Part shown: piece by piece, positions 15,001 to 36,879 of the stretch
Numbering within the stretch: the first letter of the stretch is position 1
How the letters are laid out: each line of letters begins with the position of its first letter
Assembly: GCA_916610825.1 (NCBI GenBank)
Contig: OU744446.1
Coordinates: 23,698,445 to 23,762,444, forward strand
DNA length: 64,000 nt
Direction of reading: 5' to 3'
From: Haliclystus octoradiatus
Lineage: Eukaryota; Cnidaria; Staurozoa; Stauromedusae; Haliclystidae
Notes under the pieces: model-generated
The model's database searches: none
Seen by the model: the letters and a program-made list of their open reading frames with translations, nothing else
Told to the model about the DNA's origin: nothing
Position numbers and translations under genes: made by a program

Positions 15001-15937
15001 TCTTTATTGATGACTGGAAAAGAGAATATAGCATATCAGATCAGTAGACTCAATCGATGCTAGACTATACAGTAGCATGTTGGATATGCCTATGGTTAGT
15101 TAATTCACAAGTAGAAACATTTAGTTGCTGATTATATTATTCTGGCGTAGGAAGTATTATCAATTAGTGCCAACAAATTCACCTAAAACTTTCAAAAGTG
15201 TATGTATATATCCTCAATATTTGACAACAGGTTGTGCTTGTTCAAGACTACTGGCATTAATTTTTAACTGAAATTATTCATATGAATCATTATCAAGCGT
15301 GAAGAAAGATGGAACATGGATACATAGGTTCAAATTGGTAACACAGTAAACACTGCTTATATACTAATAAACATTATTTAAAATAGTAATACACATTGTC
15401 CAAATGCAGTTGACAAAGTCCAGGACATCTGCCAGACAAATTCGAATGTAAAAAATCGTTTCATTAAATACAGCCATTAAAATGGGAGAATTGATAGGGC
15501 AACTGATTTTCAGAGGGGGTGTGAGCGAAAATATCTTGAAAATTTATGAGTTGAATGGTGAATTAGCTGTAACTCTTCCCTTTATTGGACTAGAGACGAG
15601 AACAAGCATATTTAATATGTATAGCCTAATGAGATGAGTAGGCATACGAAAGATGCATCTTTGGTTTTTATCCCTACTTTAAACAGAAGTTAGATTGACT
15701 AGTCGAGGACGACCAGCTGAAATCTGTAACGAACTTTGCTGTAAGTATTTATAATCGTTTATGATTTTCAGATTTATTCTACGATGTTTTTCTTCTTGAA
15801 ATCGGCCTTATTATGAATCGAAAACCATATAAATTAAATCCTCGAAACATTGGTTAGATATTAAATTTATAATACAGACAAGTTATAGCTTTTAAACGTA
15901 CCTTGATATTATCATTTATTTCGCTCCCAAGATCCAT
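39..15937 (-). CDS. ZC3H14: ZC3H14 (Nab2-type CCCH zinc-finger poly(A) RNA-binding protein), 14 exons
   Basis: Exons, 5' to 3': 15937-15902, 15013-14971, 7339-7225, 6802-6762, 6588-6481, 6290-6158, 5612-5318, 4060-3867, 3642-3134, 2295-2136, 1514-1446, 1216-1143, 1056-971, 161-39. All junctions are GT-AG, phases agree, and the sum is 1986 bp (661 aa; human is a little longer). The N-terminus is the PWI-like Nab2 fold (IKTKLQELGSYIDDELPEYI, IMVMIANKRSQ, MTEDLSLFLG). The middle is acidic, basic and low-complexity, with PRFVVTLDGV before an Arg/Glu stretch and an Ala run near 3430. Five C-terminal CCCH fingers follow from about residue 520: CRFWPDCKNGEECPFVH, CKMFPNCKYGEHCIFLH, CKFDTKCTNPKCFFTH, CKFFPNCTKLNCPFLH, CRYGALCTNKFCTYSH, then a MKWIAPN tail like the vertebrate C-terminus. 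The family binds poly(A) RNA in the nucleus and limits tail length. The TAA at 39-41 overlaps a donor-like AG/GTAAAT, so splicing to an exon outside the window remains possible. Confidence 0.95.
541..720. mobile_element. Degenerate TA-flanked MITE, same family as 18442-18610
   Basis: Starts CAGTTGAACT and ends with the inverted AGTCTGATTG next to TA. The interior (GATATCCCC near the left, GAGGGGATATTAA near the right) matches the better preserved copy at 18442. It lies in the last ZC3H14 intron. No coding capacity. The left TA has decayed to CA. Confidence 0.55.
4430..4607. mobile_element. TA-flanked pogo/mariner-like MITE
   Basis: A 178-bp element. The left end CAGTAAAACCTGTATATAAC and right end ATAACAGGTTTGACTG are inverted repeats, with TA on both sides (4428-4429, 4608-4609). 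The interior contains repeated 'gaccactatagacaggtgg'-type blocks. Related degenerate copies lie at 36070-36245 and 38051-38205. It sits in the ZC3H14 intron between exons 7 and 8. The superfamily call (Tc1/mariner-pogo) rests on the TA duplication and CAGT termini only. Confidence 0.7.
5088..5152 (+). repeat. tRNA-like (SINE head) remnant
   Basis: GGTAGCTCAGAGGTAGA (about 5091-5107) resembles an RNA polymerase III A box, and GAGTTCAATTA (about 5139-5149) a B box, at tRNA-like spacing. I cannot fold a full cloverleaf with a convincing acceptor stem, so it is more likely a tRNA-derived SINE relic than a functional tRNA. Confidence 0.3.
7833..12656. mobile_element. Inner TA-flanked TIR element carrying a 127-bp satellite
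   Basis: Termini CAGTCAATATCGCATAATAC (left) and its inverse GTATTATGCGATATTGACTG (right) continue as a TIR of about 28 bp with one mismatch, and TA lies on both sides (7831-7832, 12657-12658). Length is 4824 bp, of which 4133 bp are the tandem array. Subterminal sequence on the left repeats AATACGTTA/CGTAATACG motifs at about 7848-7985, which might be protein-binding sites. No coding capacity is seen. Inserted into the outer element at 7370-12687. Confidence 0.75.
8354..12486 (+). repeat. Tandem array, 33 copies of a 127-bp unit
   Basis: The unit begins GACATGAATAAAGAGGGTG and ends CAGCGATGTTTAATTTGTA. Successive starts fall at 8354, 8481, 8608, 8735 and so on, every 127 bp. Two copies (10513 and 11881) lack the same 29 bp, so 33 x 127 minus 58 gives 4133 bp, exactly the observed span. 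Copies differ at a few diagnostic sites (TCG/TTG, GCC/GTC, AGTTTTT/AGGTTTT, GTTTAA/GTTCAA). No long reading frame runs through the array. Confidence 0.98.
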
Positions 15938-17238
15938 TTTACTCACAAGTGTTGAGCTAACGTCAGAATACGTTATTTAACACAAATAGTTATCCTTGTA
16001 AGACTCAAACTAGTTAATTGATAAACATCAATAGTATAATACAATATAACAGCGTTGCTCGAAGACTAATTCAAACGCAAATGTCCGATTTCTACCAATA
16101 CAAAAACCATAAAACATGGAGAATACTTCATTTACAAAATCTTGCTTTCTCGAACATGGCGACCGATCGAACTTGTGCCAGCTTCAGAACGAGAAAGGAA
16201 ACAAAAGAGGCAATATCGAATACAGGATAACTATGACGTCACAGTAGTGTAATGGATACATTCAATGGGTTGCGATATTGATAATCGAAATAAAGGAAAT
16301 AGTTTCTATTGTCTATTTGCATCAGAAACTATCACCCATGGATCCTTGAATCACGATTTAATCAGATCTCCCATATGATCCGGATACAGTAACATTAAAT
16401 AGATTAGCATGATCATGATATCAAAATTTCCCTGACACTACTCCCATATATCACCTCTGTTTTGGATTGTATTTATAGGTATGTATTGATGGTATATACA
16501 CACAGCCGTTGATTACAACATGGATTTAAATCTCAAAAATGAGGATCTGAGCATATCTGTGAAAAAAAGTATCTAGATAGTCTCTACGATACTTATCAGG
16601 TAGTTCTGCATAAATGATGATGGTGATGAACGAGGAACAGCCATGCATGAAATTATTTTTATGCAATGCAACCCACAATATTACAAATAATTAGATGTCG
16701 GACACAATACATCAACAACAGATAATAAATTTTAGTATGATCTGTTAAGTCTACAATAGAGTCTATAATACATCAATTCAAGCATTGATTAATTTAATTT
16801 ACAATAATAATTATGTTATAATTTGACCAAGTTTATTACTTGCATTTTTGAATATTGTATGTGCTTTATAGATGCACACAAAATAAAATGTGTAGGTATC
16901 AATGGCATCTAGTACGATGTCTTCTAATATGGACAATAGAATAATACAATGTCCTGAATGATATGATAACTAAAAGTATGTGCAACTGATTTAGAATTAA
17001 ACAATCTGAATAAAAGTTTACAAGTAACATAATTTGACACTAAATTATCACCCTGAAAAGAGATCAATTATAACAAATAAGTAGCTCTATTTCAACATAG
17101 TTCTCAAGATTATCTGAGATCAAATAAAGTAAAATAATGTTTCAAATATTTAACGTAACTCAATGTTATCCCATATACCAGCTATGAATATTGACAATAT
17201 CATCAGGTTTACTAACATGTCCAAATTAAATTCCCAGT
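15938..17238. other. Intergenic, upstream of ZC3H14 and 3' of the MANSC gene
   Basis: AT-rich. Contains the presumed ZC3H14 promoter region and 5' UTR (a TGACGTCA-like site, ATGACGTCAC, at about 16233-16242) and the 3' flank of the MANSC gene. Short open frames here (for example 16018-16230) have no recognisable similarity. Confidence 0.5.
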
Positions 17239-20200
17239 TTATAAATACATTCCATTAATTAAATAGTCACCATCATCAACAGCAAATTTCTTGTTTAATT
17301 TTCCTCGCCCGCTACAACGTAATCTCCAGATAACAGCAATAAGAACTATGATACAAGCAATTAATGCTATGAGGAGTGGTACAGACGTCGTTCCATTGTC
17401 AAGATATTTGACTTTATCTATTGAAACCTTTGGTGAAGTTGAATTATTTTCTTTAATAATATGCCCTAACAAAATAGCAGAAAAGAAAAATTAACATGGG
17501 AAAGATCTGTCTGGTTTCTTTGTGCTATGACAAATTTCCAGTTTATAAATACATTCCATTAATTAAATTTTCCACATCAACAGCAAACCTGTTTAATTTT
17601 CTTTGCTCACTACAACGTAATAATCTCCTATAACGGCAATACCGGTAAGAACTATGATAATTTCTTTTTACAACATCTATGAGCAATTTCTACAAACGGT
17701 CTTGTTGCTATGAAATGGCTTGCTGATATTACAACAGAAATTATTAAACTAAAAACATGATTGAACAGTGAACACCTTTATCCCAAACAAAAGGTCAGGG
17801 TGCAATAAAAGTTTTTACCTTGCGCAATCTTTCGATTATCAAAATTTCTTCTGAATTTCGACCATTCTTGCTATTTTTTATGATTCAGAATATCATTTTT
17901 GATAAATTACTTTACAGTTGCCCAACACCTTTAGAAGCACTGAAATTTGATTTAAACTAGTTGATATCCTTTTGGTTTTGCACCAGACTTCCACATCCGC
18001 AATCCAGGCAAATGTTTACATAGTTGTGATTAATACTGTAATCATATTTTGTAGATGATAAAGGAATTTTCAAATTTGAACATTAAATTTTAAGATTAAA
18101 ATACCTGTAATTGGAGCCATGGTTGTTTCATACAGCTTTTTCTCGTCTGGGTGTGTAAGAAATTTACGCCATTCGTGAACAGCGTAAGGGTCTGCTGTTG
18201 CTGCTTCTAGATCATAATTCTCAGTTGGTGGGAGGCCAGCTTCATCTGGGTTGATTTCAACTTCTTCACTTACTGATTGACCGTTTTCTAAAGAATCGGC
18301 CAGGTCAGATTTCATGGTTGTTGTTTGCTGTATGGCCATAGCTGGGGTTGTGACATCTAATAAATTGATAAATCGGAGCACAAGGTTGGAAGAAATAAAC
18401 AGAATGATTATATAGTTGGTTAGGGGTTGAATTTAGTAATACAGTCGAACTTGCTTAATACCCCCCCTCTGGTACAGATAAAAAGCGGGACATTAAGCGA
18501 GGTAGGATTGTGAGAGTTTGTATGGAGAATAAAAAATAGAAATCAGCTTTATGTGGGGATATTAAGCAAGATGGGATATTAAAAGAGGGGATATTAACCG
18601 AATTCGACTGTAGCAAAGCATTACAGTAGTATCATACCATAGTCACATTTAACTTTTAAACCATTAACAAAGAAATCCGTGTTGCATCCTCCGCAATAAT
18701 TTGGCTTGCATTCTGCATCAGGATAACGATTGCATGTTGCCATTTTACAGGGATCTTCTGCACACATGGCAACAGGAACATTTGGCAGACATCCTACGCG
18801 AAGAAAAAAGGATGACAAATTGAAATAGAAAAAATAATTAATTGGAATGTCAAGCGAGCAACAGTGTTACAAGACGCAGATGCTAGAACAACTTTCTAAG
18901 CAAACTCATGATATATTTGTTCCTGGTAAACGTAATATTGATTTTCAAAAGCTTTTGAAACTTTAAACTAGGTACAGTCAGGGTGCAACAAAAGTAGGAA
19001 TCCTACATTTCGGAAGGCTAGAACAGGTTCAGAAGAAAATGTTGAAATGTTCTAGGATTCCTGAAGGCTGAACATTTTGTCGGACATTGGATACAGCATA
19101 AAATATAAAACGAAAATTTGATTTAATTTAAATAAAGAATCAGATAAACATATATGCAGATTAGGCGACAGCCTTAGGTCAAGGAATATAATTTAAAACT
19201 CGTAATACTAAAGACGAAAATATTCAAAAGAATAATTTAGAGGAGACAGAGTCGAGTTTAAGGAAAAGATGTTTAGAGCTCTTTACAGCCAGCTTTTAAT
19301 GTTCTCGAAACGACCCTGAGTTCTTTTGTGGGATTTTAGATATGGCAGGATATCCAATGGATTCTAGCTCACTAGGTGGGAATTTATCATTGCATCTTCA
19401 ATTTGCTAGGCAACATTTGAACATAAAATCACAAAAATATATCAATTGTTGCATACTATAAATAATGTCATTGTGTGGGGGTATATTCTCATATATAACA
19501 ATATATTTGTTAAATAGCGTACCTAATCAGGGGTAACATTATTATGATAACAGAAATATTAATCAATCAAAAACCATGAATTTCCTAAAATTTCAAAATT
19601 TGGGAAAGGTTTGTATATACCCAATTATCTAACCAAATATAATTATGTTTCTGGTTTCAAAAATTGTGTTCGACTCTGTCAAATACAATCTGTTAAAGCT
19701 GAAACTTAATTTCAAACAGGCTACGATATTGAAAGTGCTGTGTTATTTTGTTCTGCACCTGTTGTAGCCTATCATGCTAGTGTTTCATATAAAGTAATTC
19801 ATTTTATATTTCATATCCAATTAGCACGGAATATTAAGAAAATACAGTAAATTCTCAAGTACGTAGCCTAGATAGTATTGTCTGTATATAATATCCATTC
19901 TATTCTAAATTTACATGGTTGGGGAAGCAAGTAACTTGGCATAATTTCTAAGTTGTCAATTTACTGCTATTTTATTGCTCGCTTTAAATCACATTTTCTG
20001 TTTTCAGAAGGTGACGATTGCCAAGTTTTAAATAGTGTTTTCTATCAAGACAAGGAGCTGATCTAAGAAAATTGGTGTATAATTCGTATAATTCGCTCAA
20101 ATTGCCATCATTAAAATTTGTTTATCAATCATGAAAATAAAACTTACTACTTATAGGAGCATCTTCCGTTGGCGTTTTAGGAGGATTACGATGTAATTGT

Positions 20201-20559
20201 ATGACAGCATAGCTAGTATGATTAACAAAGACACATATATTTGGTTCTTTACAATCGAATAAATAACATTTTCTCGAAACACGATCGCCTTCATCCTCTT
20301 CGTCATCGTGATGACTATATCTTAAAATTCCAACATTACATTTCTCATTTTCACAACATAGTAAGAAACATTCTCTTGCTGAATCAACATGTTCTTTAGA
20401 TATCATTTTAGCTCCGCGAGCTTTTGAATCTTTGGTACGAATTATTGAATTTCTTTTCACAGCAAATTTAGGACACATATCCATATCGCCATGACGGACA
20501 GACTCAGCAATAATTGCTCCAAGTAAAAGTAATGCAAATAACACGAAATATCTCTCCAT
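17239..20559 (-). CDS. MANSC-domain type I membrane protein, 4 exons
   Basis: Exons 20559-20148, 18793-18638, 18356-18105, 17465-17239; phases agree, 1047 bp, 348 aa. A signal peptide (MERYFVLFALLLLGAIIAES) leads into a MANSC domain at about residues 28-118, seen by its cysteine spacing and the motifs ECFLLCCENEKCN and CYLFDC. Exon 2 encodes a small Cys-rich module (CKMATCNRYPDAEC, CGGC). Exon 3 is an acidic Ser/Thr/Pro-rich linker. Exon 4 gives a transmembrane helix (VPLLIALIACIIVLIAVIW), a basic stop-transfer and the tail DYLINGMYL. MANSC domains occur in vertebrate LRP11, MANSC1 and HAI-1, all surface proteins. The terminal tail looks like that of vertebrate family members from memory. The PKD and LDLa modules of LRP11 are absent, so strict orthology is not claimed. 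Ligand unknown. Confidence 0.87.
17532..17660 (-). pseudogene. Decayed tandem copy of the last MANSC exon
   Basis: About 129 bp closely matching 17228-17353, which holds the stop codon, cytoplasmic tail and part of the transmembrane segment of the MANSC gene. Shared blocks include CAGTTTATAAATACATTCCA and TAAGAACTATGATA. Several indels break the frame, and it lies in intron 3 just upstream of the real last exon. This is a local duplication that was not kept as a coding exon. Confidence 0.8.
18442..18610. mobile_element. TA-flanked MITE in MANSC intron 2
   Basis: Termini CAGTCGAACTTGCTTAATA and its approximate inverse TATTAACCGAATTCGACTG, with TA duplicated at 18440-18441 and 18611-18612; 169 bp. 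Internal 'gggatattaa' motifs are repeated. Related to the degenerate copy at 541-720. Confidence 0.75.
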
Positions 20560-22959
20560 GCTGGAGGATTATAAGCTCTTAAAATTTGTATATCATGGAA
20601 AACTAAAATATGATAAATAATTCTTCAATAAATTGAGTTATAGATTATATTTTACCCATCAAAATATCAGGCTTCTGAAAAGCGAAAAAACTTCGCAGTT
20701 TATCAACTTTATCAATCACATTTTTGATACTATGACGTATTCGCGTCCAGATCTCCATGAATAGGTGTTCAAATTGTAAACAAAGCTAAAAACAGCTAAA
20801 ACACGTGTTGTTGTGTTTTCCTGACAACAGGTAATTGGAGAAAAAATGGAAGAGAACAATGGATTTAATTAACAAAACAATAGTATTATAATTGATGTTT
20901 CGGATTGAGCGATCAAAACGTCAGGTGGTCGTGAAAGTACATCACAAATGAAACAATCAAATGGTAGGCTAGTCTGCGAGCAGACATGGTGCAGACAGTG
21001 GCCTCTATTCACAGGTTTTGTTTGTGAGGGTTTGGCAATAATCCATATCTAGTTTGCTAGTATGTTGGATTGCTGAGAGATGATTAAATAATAATATTCT
21101 TATAATTCCTGAAATTCAGATCACAATTTTATTCAAATCAGGCTGGAAATCCAAATCAGATCCAATTTGCTAGGATCCGAAATAGTCTGCTAAGTCACAC
21201 CTGTACAATCTACATATATAGATTGGATGTAAGAAATGTTCATGGGCATGGTTAACTTACACTGTAGCAATGGTTTACATTGACACATCTCCCTGAAAAG
21301 GGAAAAAGATGATTGACAACCTTAATGACATTTCCGTTGCATAGTAACAAGTGGCAACGCAAACGCCAAACAGTGTTACTGTACTGTATAGAAGGCACTC
21401 ATATATACCATGTGCCAGTCATATGTACCATGTGTCAGTTTCTATAGAAAAGACCATCTTTTGGCCAGATCACCTTTGACACCTATAATGAAGTAACGTA
21501 ATGTAGATGGTGTCGCCCTACCGAAGGCACGCGTACCACTCCTCTAATTCTAAATGAGTGGCTTTTTTCGTTGAGAGCAATGATTTTAAGCGCTCTTTGT
21601 TAATCTCAGCCACGACACTGCAGATCAATTTCAACAGATTTCATGGCAGATAGGTCTCGATTGTCAATGCGCAACGAAGCGCTGCAGCTACTCACAATGC
21701 AATCAAGGCTGAGTTGACCTTTGGGAAACTTGAACCACAGTCAATCAGATATGATCCGATCTGAAGTTCGGTTGTTCTGCCATCTGAGCTAATCATTTGA
21801 GCTTGACACCTATACTAATACTGATAACTACCTGATCACATCATTACATATCAAATTCAACAGAATTCATTGCAGATTGGCTTTTGTCAAGTAATATCTC
21901 TTTATGATCCAATCCATCTGAACCGTTTTATCCCGATGGGGAGTTTGAATTAAAGATTGAATGGTGTGAATGGCATAAATATATCCTGAATTGACAAGCA
22001 AATTAAAAATCCAACCGATTGTCGTCATAAGAATTATTTTAAAAATAATAGTAATTTTATACATTGAAACCAATCTAGTTGGAATTAAATTATCCCTTAA
22101 AATAATATTATTTACTGTATTAACATTGATAGTAGTAGACTGTAGCTAAAATCTGAAACAGTGTATAATTTTGAATATTAATTTTTACTTAAAACAAATA
22201 AAACATTAAATGAGAAAATATTGTATTTTAGGAAAATCATGTTTAGATCTTATCTTTGCTACAATTTCCCATTATAGAAGGCAATCACCAATTGAATGTT
22301 TACAAAATTTTACAGTCAAATACAGCAGCAACAAAATTCTCCAAATGAGCTGGAACCTTTCAACATTTTAGTATCTCATCATGAACATGCAAAACATCAT
22401 AGAATAATAAAATTTGAAACAAAATTAATTGAATCATTACTTCGTTTTAATAGATTGATAAGAACATTGAAAATGTCGATGTGATTCAATTGTAGAAATT
22501 TTTGTCCCCATATATTGGTATTACAATAGAATTTCATTGAATTGGTAAATTGGGAAGACTTCCTTTCAGGTCAGAACATATAAGCAAATGCCACACATAC
22601 GTGTTGGATACATCTCTTCTCTAATGGAATCTTGATAACAATTACCAAACATACTTCCAGGTCTTGGCTAAAAACGCTAAGATTGTTCACAGTGGTAAAA
22701 TATTGCTAACAACAGCACTTTGTACAGAGTTTTCTTCAAAACCAGATTGACAAACACCAGTTAACTGATCTTTGTTAGAGTGTTCCTTCTATCTGATGAT
22801 GCCTACACAGTATATGTAGGTGCTTTGAATGGAATACTTTGACACCATTATGCCACAATGTAGTGTCTGAACGAGGTCAGTGGTTAACTGTACAATATAT
22901 TTAACATTAGGCCTACTCTTTATAATTCCATTCAAGATTACACGTATTCCAATTTAGGT
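20560..22959. other. Intergenic between MANSC gene 5' end and PAK 3' end
   Basis: No exon with conserved protein similarity found on either strand. Contains a 20-bp imperfect direct repeat at about 21399-21438 (CATATATACCATGTGCCAGT, then CATATGTACCATGTGTCAGT). Open frames at 21867-22073 and 22296-22484 are AT-rich and unrecognised. Confidence 0.5.
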
Positions 22960-33519
<10,560 letters not shown>

Positions 33520-33766
33520 TCTACTATATGAACGTCGATGTATGTCTGTTTGTATCTACTGTATCGAGAGTTCACGCTTCTCATGGTAAACGCATCAAAT
33601 CCATACTTTCCGTGGGGCTTATGTCCATATCCTTACATTCCTTCAGTTGACGGCCAGAAGCGTATTTTTTTCGTAGGATTTCTCTTGTGGCTCCATACAG
33701 AAAGAATTACATTCTCAGGTTCGTCACGTTCAAATTTAACCCAGCGGAGTGGGTTCACTTTACTAG
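33520..33766. mobile_element. Short non-autonomous Helitron-like element, copy A
   Basis: 5' end TCTACTATATGAACGTCGAT follows a host A. The 3' end is a small hairpin (ACCC-AGCGGAGT-GGGT) followed by TTCACTTTACTAG, then a host T. A 5' TC, a 3' hairpin plus CTAG, and insertion between A and T are the Helitron signature. 247 bp. Most of it is repeated at 57183-58095. Contains no Rep/helicase gene. Confidence 0.65.
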
Positions 33767-34285
33767 TTAGATATATATTTCGAAATAAGATCAAAGGGCC
33801 GACTATATCTTCATTGAGCGGTTGATGGAAACATGTTGCGGAAGGTGATAACAACCTTTCGTCATATCCTTACTAGTACTACGGCAATTTGATGAATGCA
33901 AAATGCATACAATATCTGAGTTTCGCATGATGTATTTTATACCCTGCCCTATTATGGGAAGATAAGAAGGTAGTGATTGTTGTAGAACAAAAAGTAGTCT
34001 GTTATGTCATGCAAGAGATTTGGAACCGAATACCTCAACATAAGAAACACGGCATGTGATTGGCTTGCTGTCTGCGGGAAAAATTCAGTTTGAATTTTGT
34101 TGGTATTTCACTCAAGCATGTTATGGAATTTGAAACTGTTAGCATTTGCCTTGAGTGTTTGCTACCCTGGATATTGAATGCTGTTACATAGTTATTAGTT
34201 ATATTAACGCCGAGTAAAAGTCTATCAAGGTAAAAACTATTCTGTTATGAATTTGTGTTTTTTTTGGGTAGACTGGCTCACAAGC
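33767..34285. other. Spacer left of the Harbinger insertion
   Basis: About 520 bp with no conserved reading frame or repeat that I recognise. Confidence 0.4.
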
Positions 34286-34288
34286 TTA

Positions 34289-34326
34289 GGCAGTCTTCAA
34301 ACGTCGTGCTTTCCATGCGCCGCGCT
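34289..34326 (+). repeat. Harbinger left TIR
   Basis: Begins GGCAGTCTTCAAACGTCGTG and continues through CTTTCCATGCGCCGCGCT. Partner of 39677-39714. Confidence 0.92.
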
Positions 34327-34398
34327 TTGCTTCGTCTGGCACGGCAGATTTGAATGTCTGATTTTAATTCGTTTTAGACGGCGTGAAATTGCCGTGCT

Positions 34399-35835
34399 TT
34401 GATCATTGACGTCATTGAAAATGCTTACACAACTCTTTGTACAATTGCCTCTTTCTTTTATCGTGATAGCGAGGGGATGCAATCGCCGCGAAATTTCGAA
34501 ATGGGTCGCACCACGTTTTCGAAAATATTGCTTTTAAAAAAGTCTATAAATGATAGAAAACGGAGAATTTCGTTATTAGAACAAGGATTAATTGCAGTTA
34601 TGGCAAGAACACGTTTACTGACAACTGTTCATCTTCTTATTTTGGCGTTTTTGAAGAATGATTACCGACAACCTGGTCCTAGATCATGTCGCCGGTTTTT
34701 GAGAAACACCGGTTGGTGGGGTAAAGTTTGGACTGAGTACAGCGATGGGCGTTTTAAACAAACATTCAGGATCAGTAGAAAAACATTTAAATTTATTCTA
34801 TCGAAAATAAGGCCTGATCTTGAACGTCAAACAGTGACAGAAGAACCAATATCACCAGAGTGTAGACTAGGTGTGTGCCTGTACTATCTATCACGTGGAG
34901 ACTATCTGTACACAGTTTCGGAAATGATTGGGATTGGTGTTTCAACAGTGAGTGGTATCGTATCAGAGGTTGCTACATCAATAATTTCAAAACTGTGGTA
35001 TGAATTTATCACGTGTAATTTCCCACAAAACAAGATTAAACTCGAGAAGAAGATACTAGATATGGAAGAAGAGTGGCAGTTTCCATTCAGCTGGGCTGCA
35101 GTTGATGGGTGCCATTTGCCCATTAAATGCCCCCCTGGTGGTCCAAAAGCATGCAAGGAGTATCACAATTTTAAAAATTTTTACTCGGTTGTTTTAATGG
35201 CAATGGTAGATGGAAAACAAAGATTTGTGTGGGGTAGCTGTGGATTTCCTGGCAATTCCCACGATTCAATAATTTTGCAATCAACGGAGTTGTGGGCATC
35301 CCAGGAAAAAGGAAATCTCCCCCAATTAGAACAAAGGATAGGGAACACTACGATACCAGCAATTGTGTTGGGAGATTCAGCTTTTCCGTTTTCAAATTGG
35401 TTGATGAAACCCTACACACAAGACCATGTGACAGAGGAACAGCGATATTTCAATTACAGACTTAGCAGAGCAAGGATGGTTGTTGAAAGTGCATTTGGCC
35501 AGATGAAAGGCAGGTGGAGGGTACTGCTGAATAGATCAGAACGTCATCACTTTGAAACAAAGAAATCAGCATTAGCATGTATGGTCCTTCACAATATATG
35601 CATTGAAATGGAAGATAAGCTGCCTTCCACTCTGGATCTATCTTCATCAAATAATTCAGGTCAAAAACGTGATCGAGAACAAATCAGAAAAATTCTCCGA
35701 ATGAGAGAGTGTAAACGCACTAATGATAAAGGCCCATCATCCGCTGTTATAATTAGAAATACCATAACAACAATGCTCTGGGATGAGAAGAAGAATATAT
35801 CTACTATATCTACTCAGTCAAAAAACAAACATTAA
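34399..35835 (+). CDS. HARBI1: Harbinger (HARBI1-like) DDE transposase
   Basis: Single open frame of 478 aa. An N-terminal helical part contains RTRLLTTVHLLILAFLKND; DYLYTVSEMIGIGVSTVSGI at 169-188 looks like a helix-turn-helix; then the DDE_4 nuclease fold. The catalytic triad is visible as AVDGCHLPIKCP (Asp236), LGDSAFPFSNW (Asp326) and VVESAFGQMKGRWR (Glu363); CGFPGNSHDS and VLHNICIE are further family motifs. Translation may start at Met1 or at Met27/Met35, since family members are usually nearer 350-450 aa. It cuts and reinserts the transposon at TWA sites and in known systems needs the Myb-like partner for DNA binding and nuclear import. Frame and motifs are intact, so it may still be active. 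Confidence 0.95.
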   Translation: MIIDVIENAYTTLCTIASFFYRDSEGMQSPRNFEMGRTTFSKILLLKKSINDRKRRISLLEQGLIAVMARTRLLTTVHLLILAFLKNDYRQPGPRSCRRFLRNTGWWGKVWTEYSDGRFKQTFRISRKTFKFILSKIRPDLERQTVTEEPISPECRLGVCLYYLSRGDYLYTVSEMIGIGVSTVSGIVSEVATSIISKLWYEFITCNFPQNKIKLEKKILDMEEEWQFPFSWAAVDGCHLPIKCPPGGPKACKEYHNFKNFYSVVLMAMVDGKQRFVWGSCGFPGNSHDSIILQSTELWASQEKGNLPQLEQRIGNTTIPAIVLGDSAFPFSNWLMKPYTQDHVTEEQRYFNYRLSRARMVVESAFGQMKGRWRVLLNRSERHHFETKKSALACMVLHNICIEMEDKLPSTLDLSSSNNSGQKRDREQIRKILRMRECKRTNDKGPSSAVIIRNTITTMLWDEKKNISTISTQSKNKH

Positions 35836-36069
35836 GCAGTAACTTACATAAAATATATTAACAAACAATATCTAGAATATTATTTGAAATATTCCCATTT
35901 ATAATCTACGCACTTTTACTTTTCAACTAAAAATCCTATGTTAATTGCACAATACAAGTATTTGATATAATTATTATTCTTACAATGAATTCTTCAATTT
36001 GAATTGAATCTATATATCAACACAATTATTACACCTCACTCAGTTGCTTGTTCTACTAGCCCAATTTGA

Positions 36070-36245
36070 AAACCTTAAACCTGTGTATAGCAAGTTAGCA
36101 ACCAGCTATTGATATTAAAGATTCTTGGCCATTGCAGAGAGGTGACCTTTGGATAAAGGCAAAATTCAATAGAAATTAACATTTTTAACAATTTGTAGAT
36201 AGGTGGTTTCTCTATTAGGGTGACCTTTATACACAGGTTTTACTG
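36070..36245. mobile_element. Degenerate pogo-like MITE inside the Harbinger
   Basis: Left TTAAACCTGTGTATAGC and right ATACACAGGTTTTACTG are inverted. The interior shares 'gtgacctttatacacaggt' style blocks with 4430-4607. Lies between the two Harbinger genes. Confidence 0.55.
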
Positions 36246-36879
36246 ATTATATAAAATCTTCTGTATTCATTATCCGGTTCAACATTATTCATAGAGTACT
36301 CATGGACCAAGCCGCATACCAATAGATTAGCAACAGTACACCCCAATAATATCTACCTATAGACAAATATAATGATTCCATATAGTGATTCAGTGTAGAC
36401 ACATATTTAGCAAAACAATTACCATAAAGCAATAATAGAATAACATAAATTCTCAGTGATTTTAACATTCACCTATAATATTGGGTATGTGACCGCAAAT
36501 ATTGAGTACTATAAAAGGTAGCTTGCTGCTTCTATATTTGTAGTGTTGAATCCCCACCCTGCCTAATATGGATAGGTGACAATGACTGAACTTGTATTGT
36601 ATATGGTCACACAATAGTAAGACATACAAATGCTAATATATATATGAAAATGCATTTCCATTCATTTGTAATAGATTGTTCATACAAAAATGTTGATATA
36701 ATTGGTATATCCTATTCTACAATAAACGTTTAAGTAACTTTGAATAACATCAAAATCAAATCCATTCACACTGTAATTATAAGTTGAATATTTGTGTTTG
36801 AAAAATATTAGTTAATTCGAATATATGACTTCAATTTAATTGAACATTAATACATTAATATTGTATGTGATAATATAGA

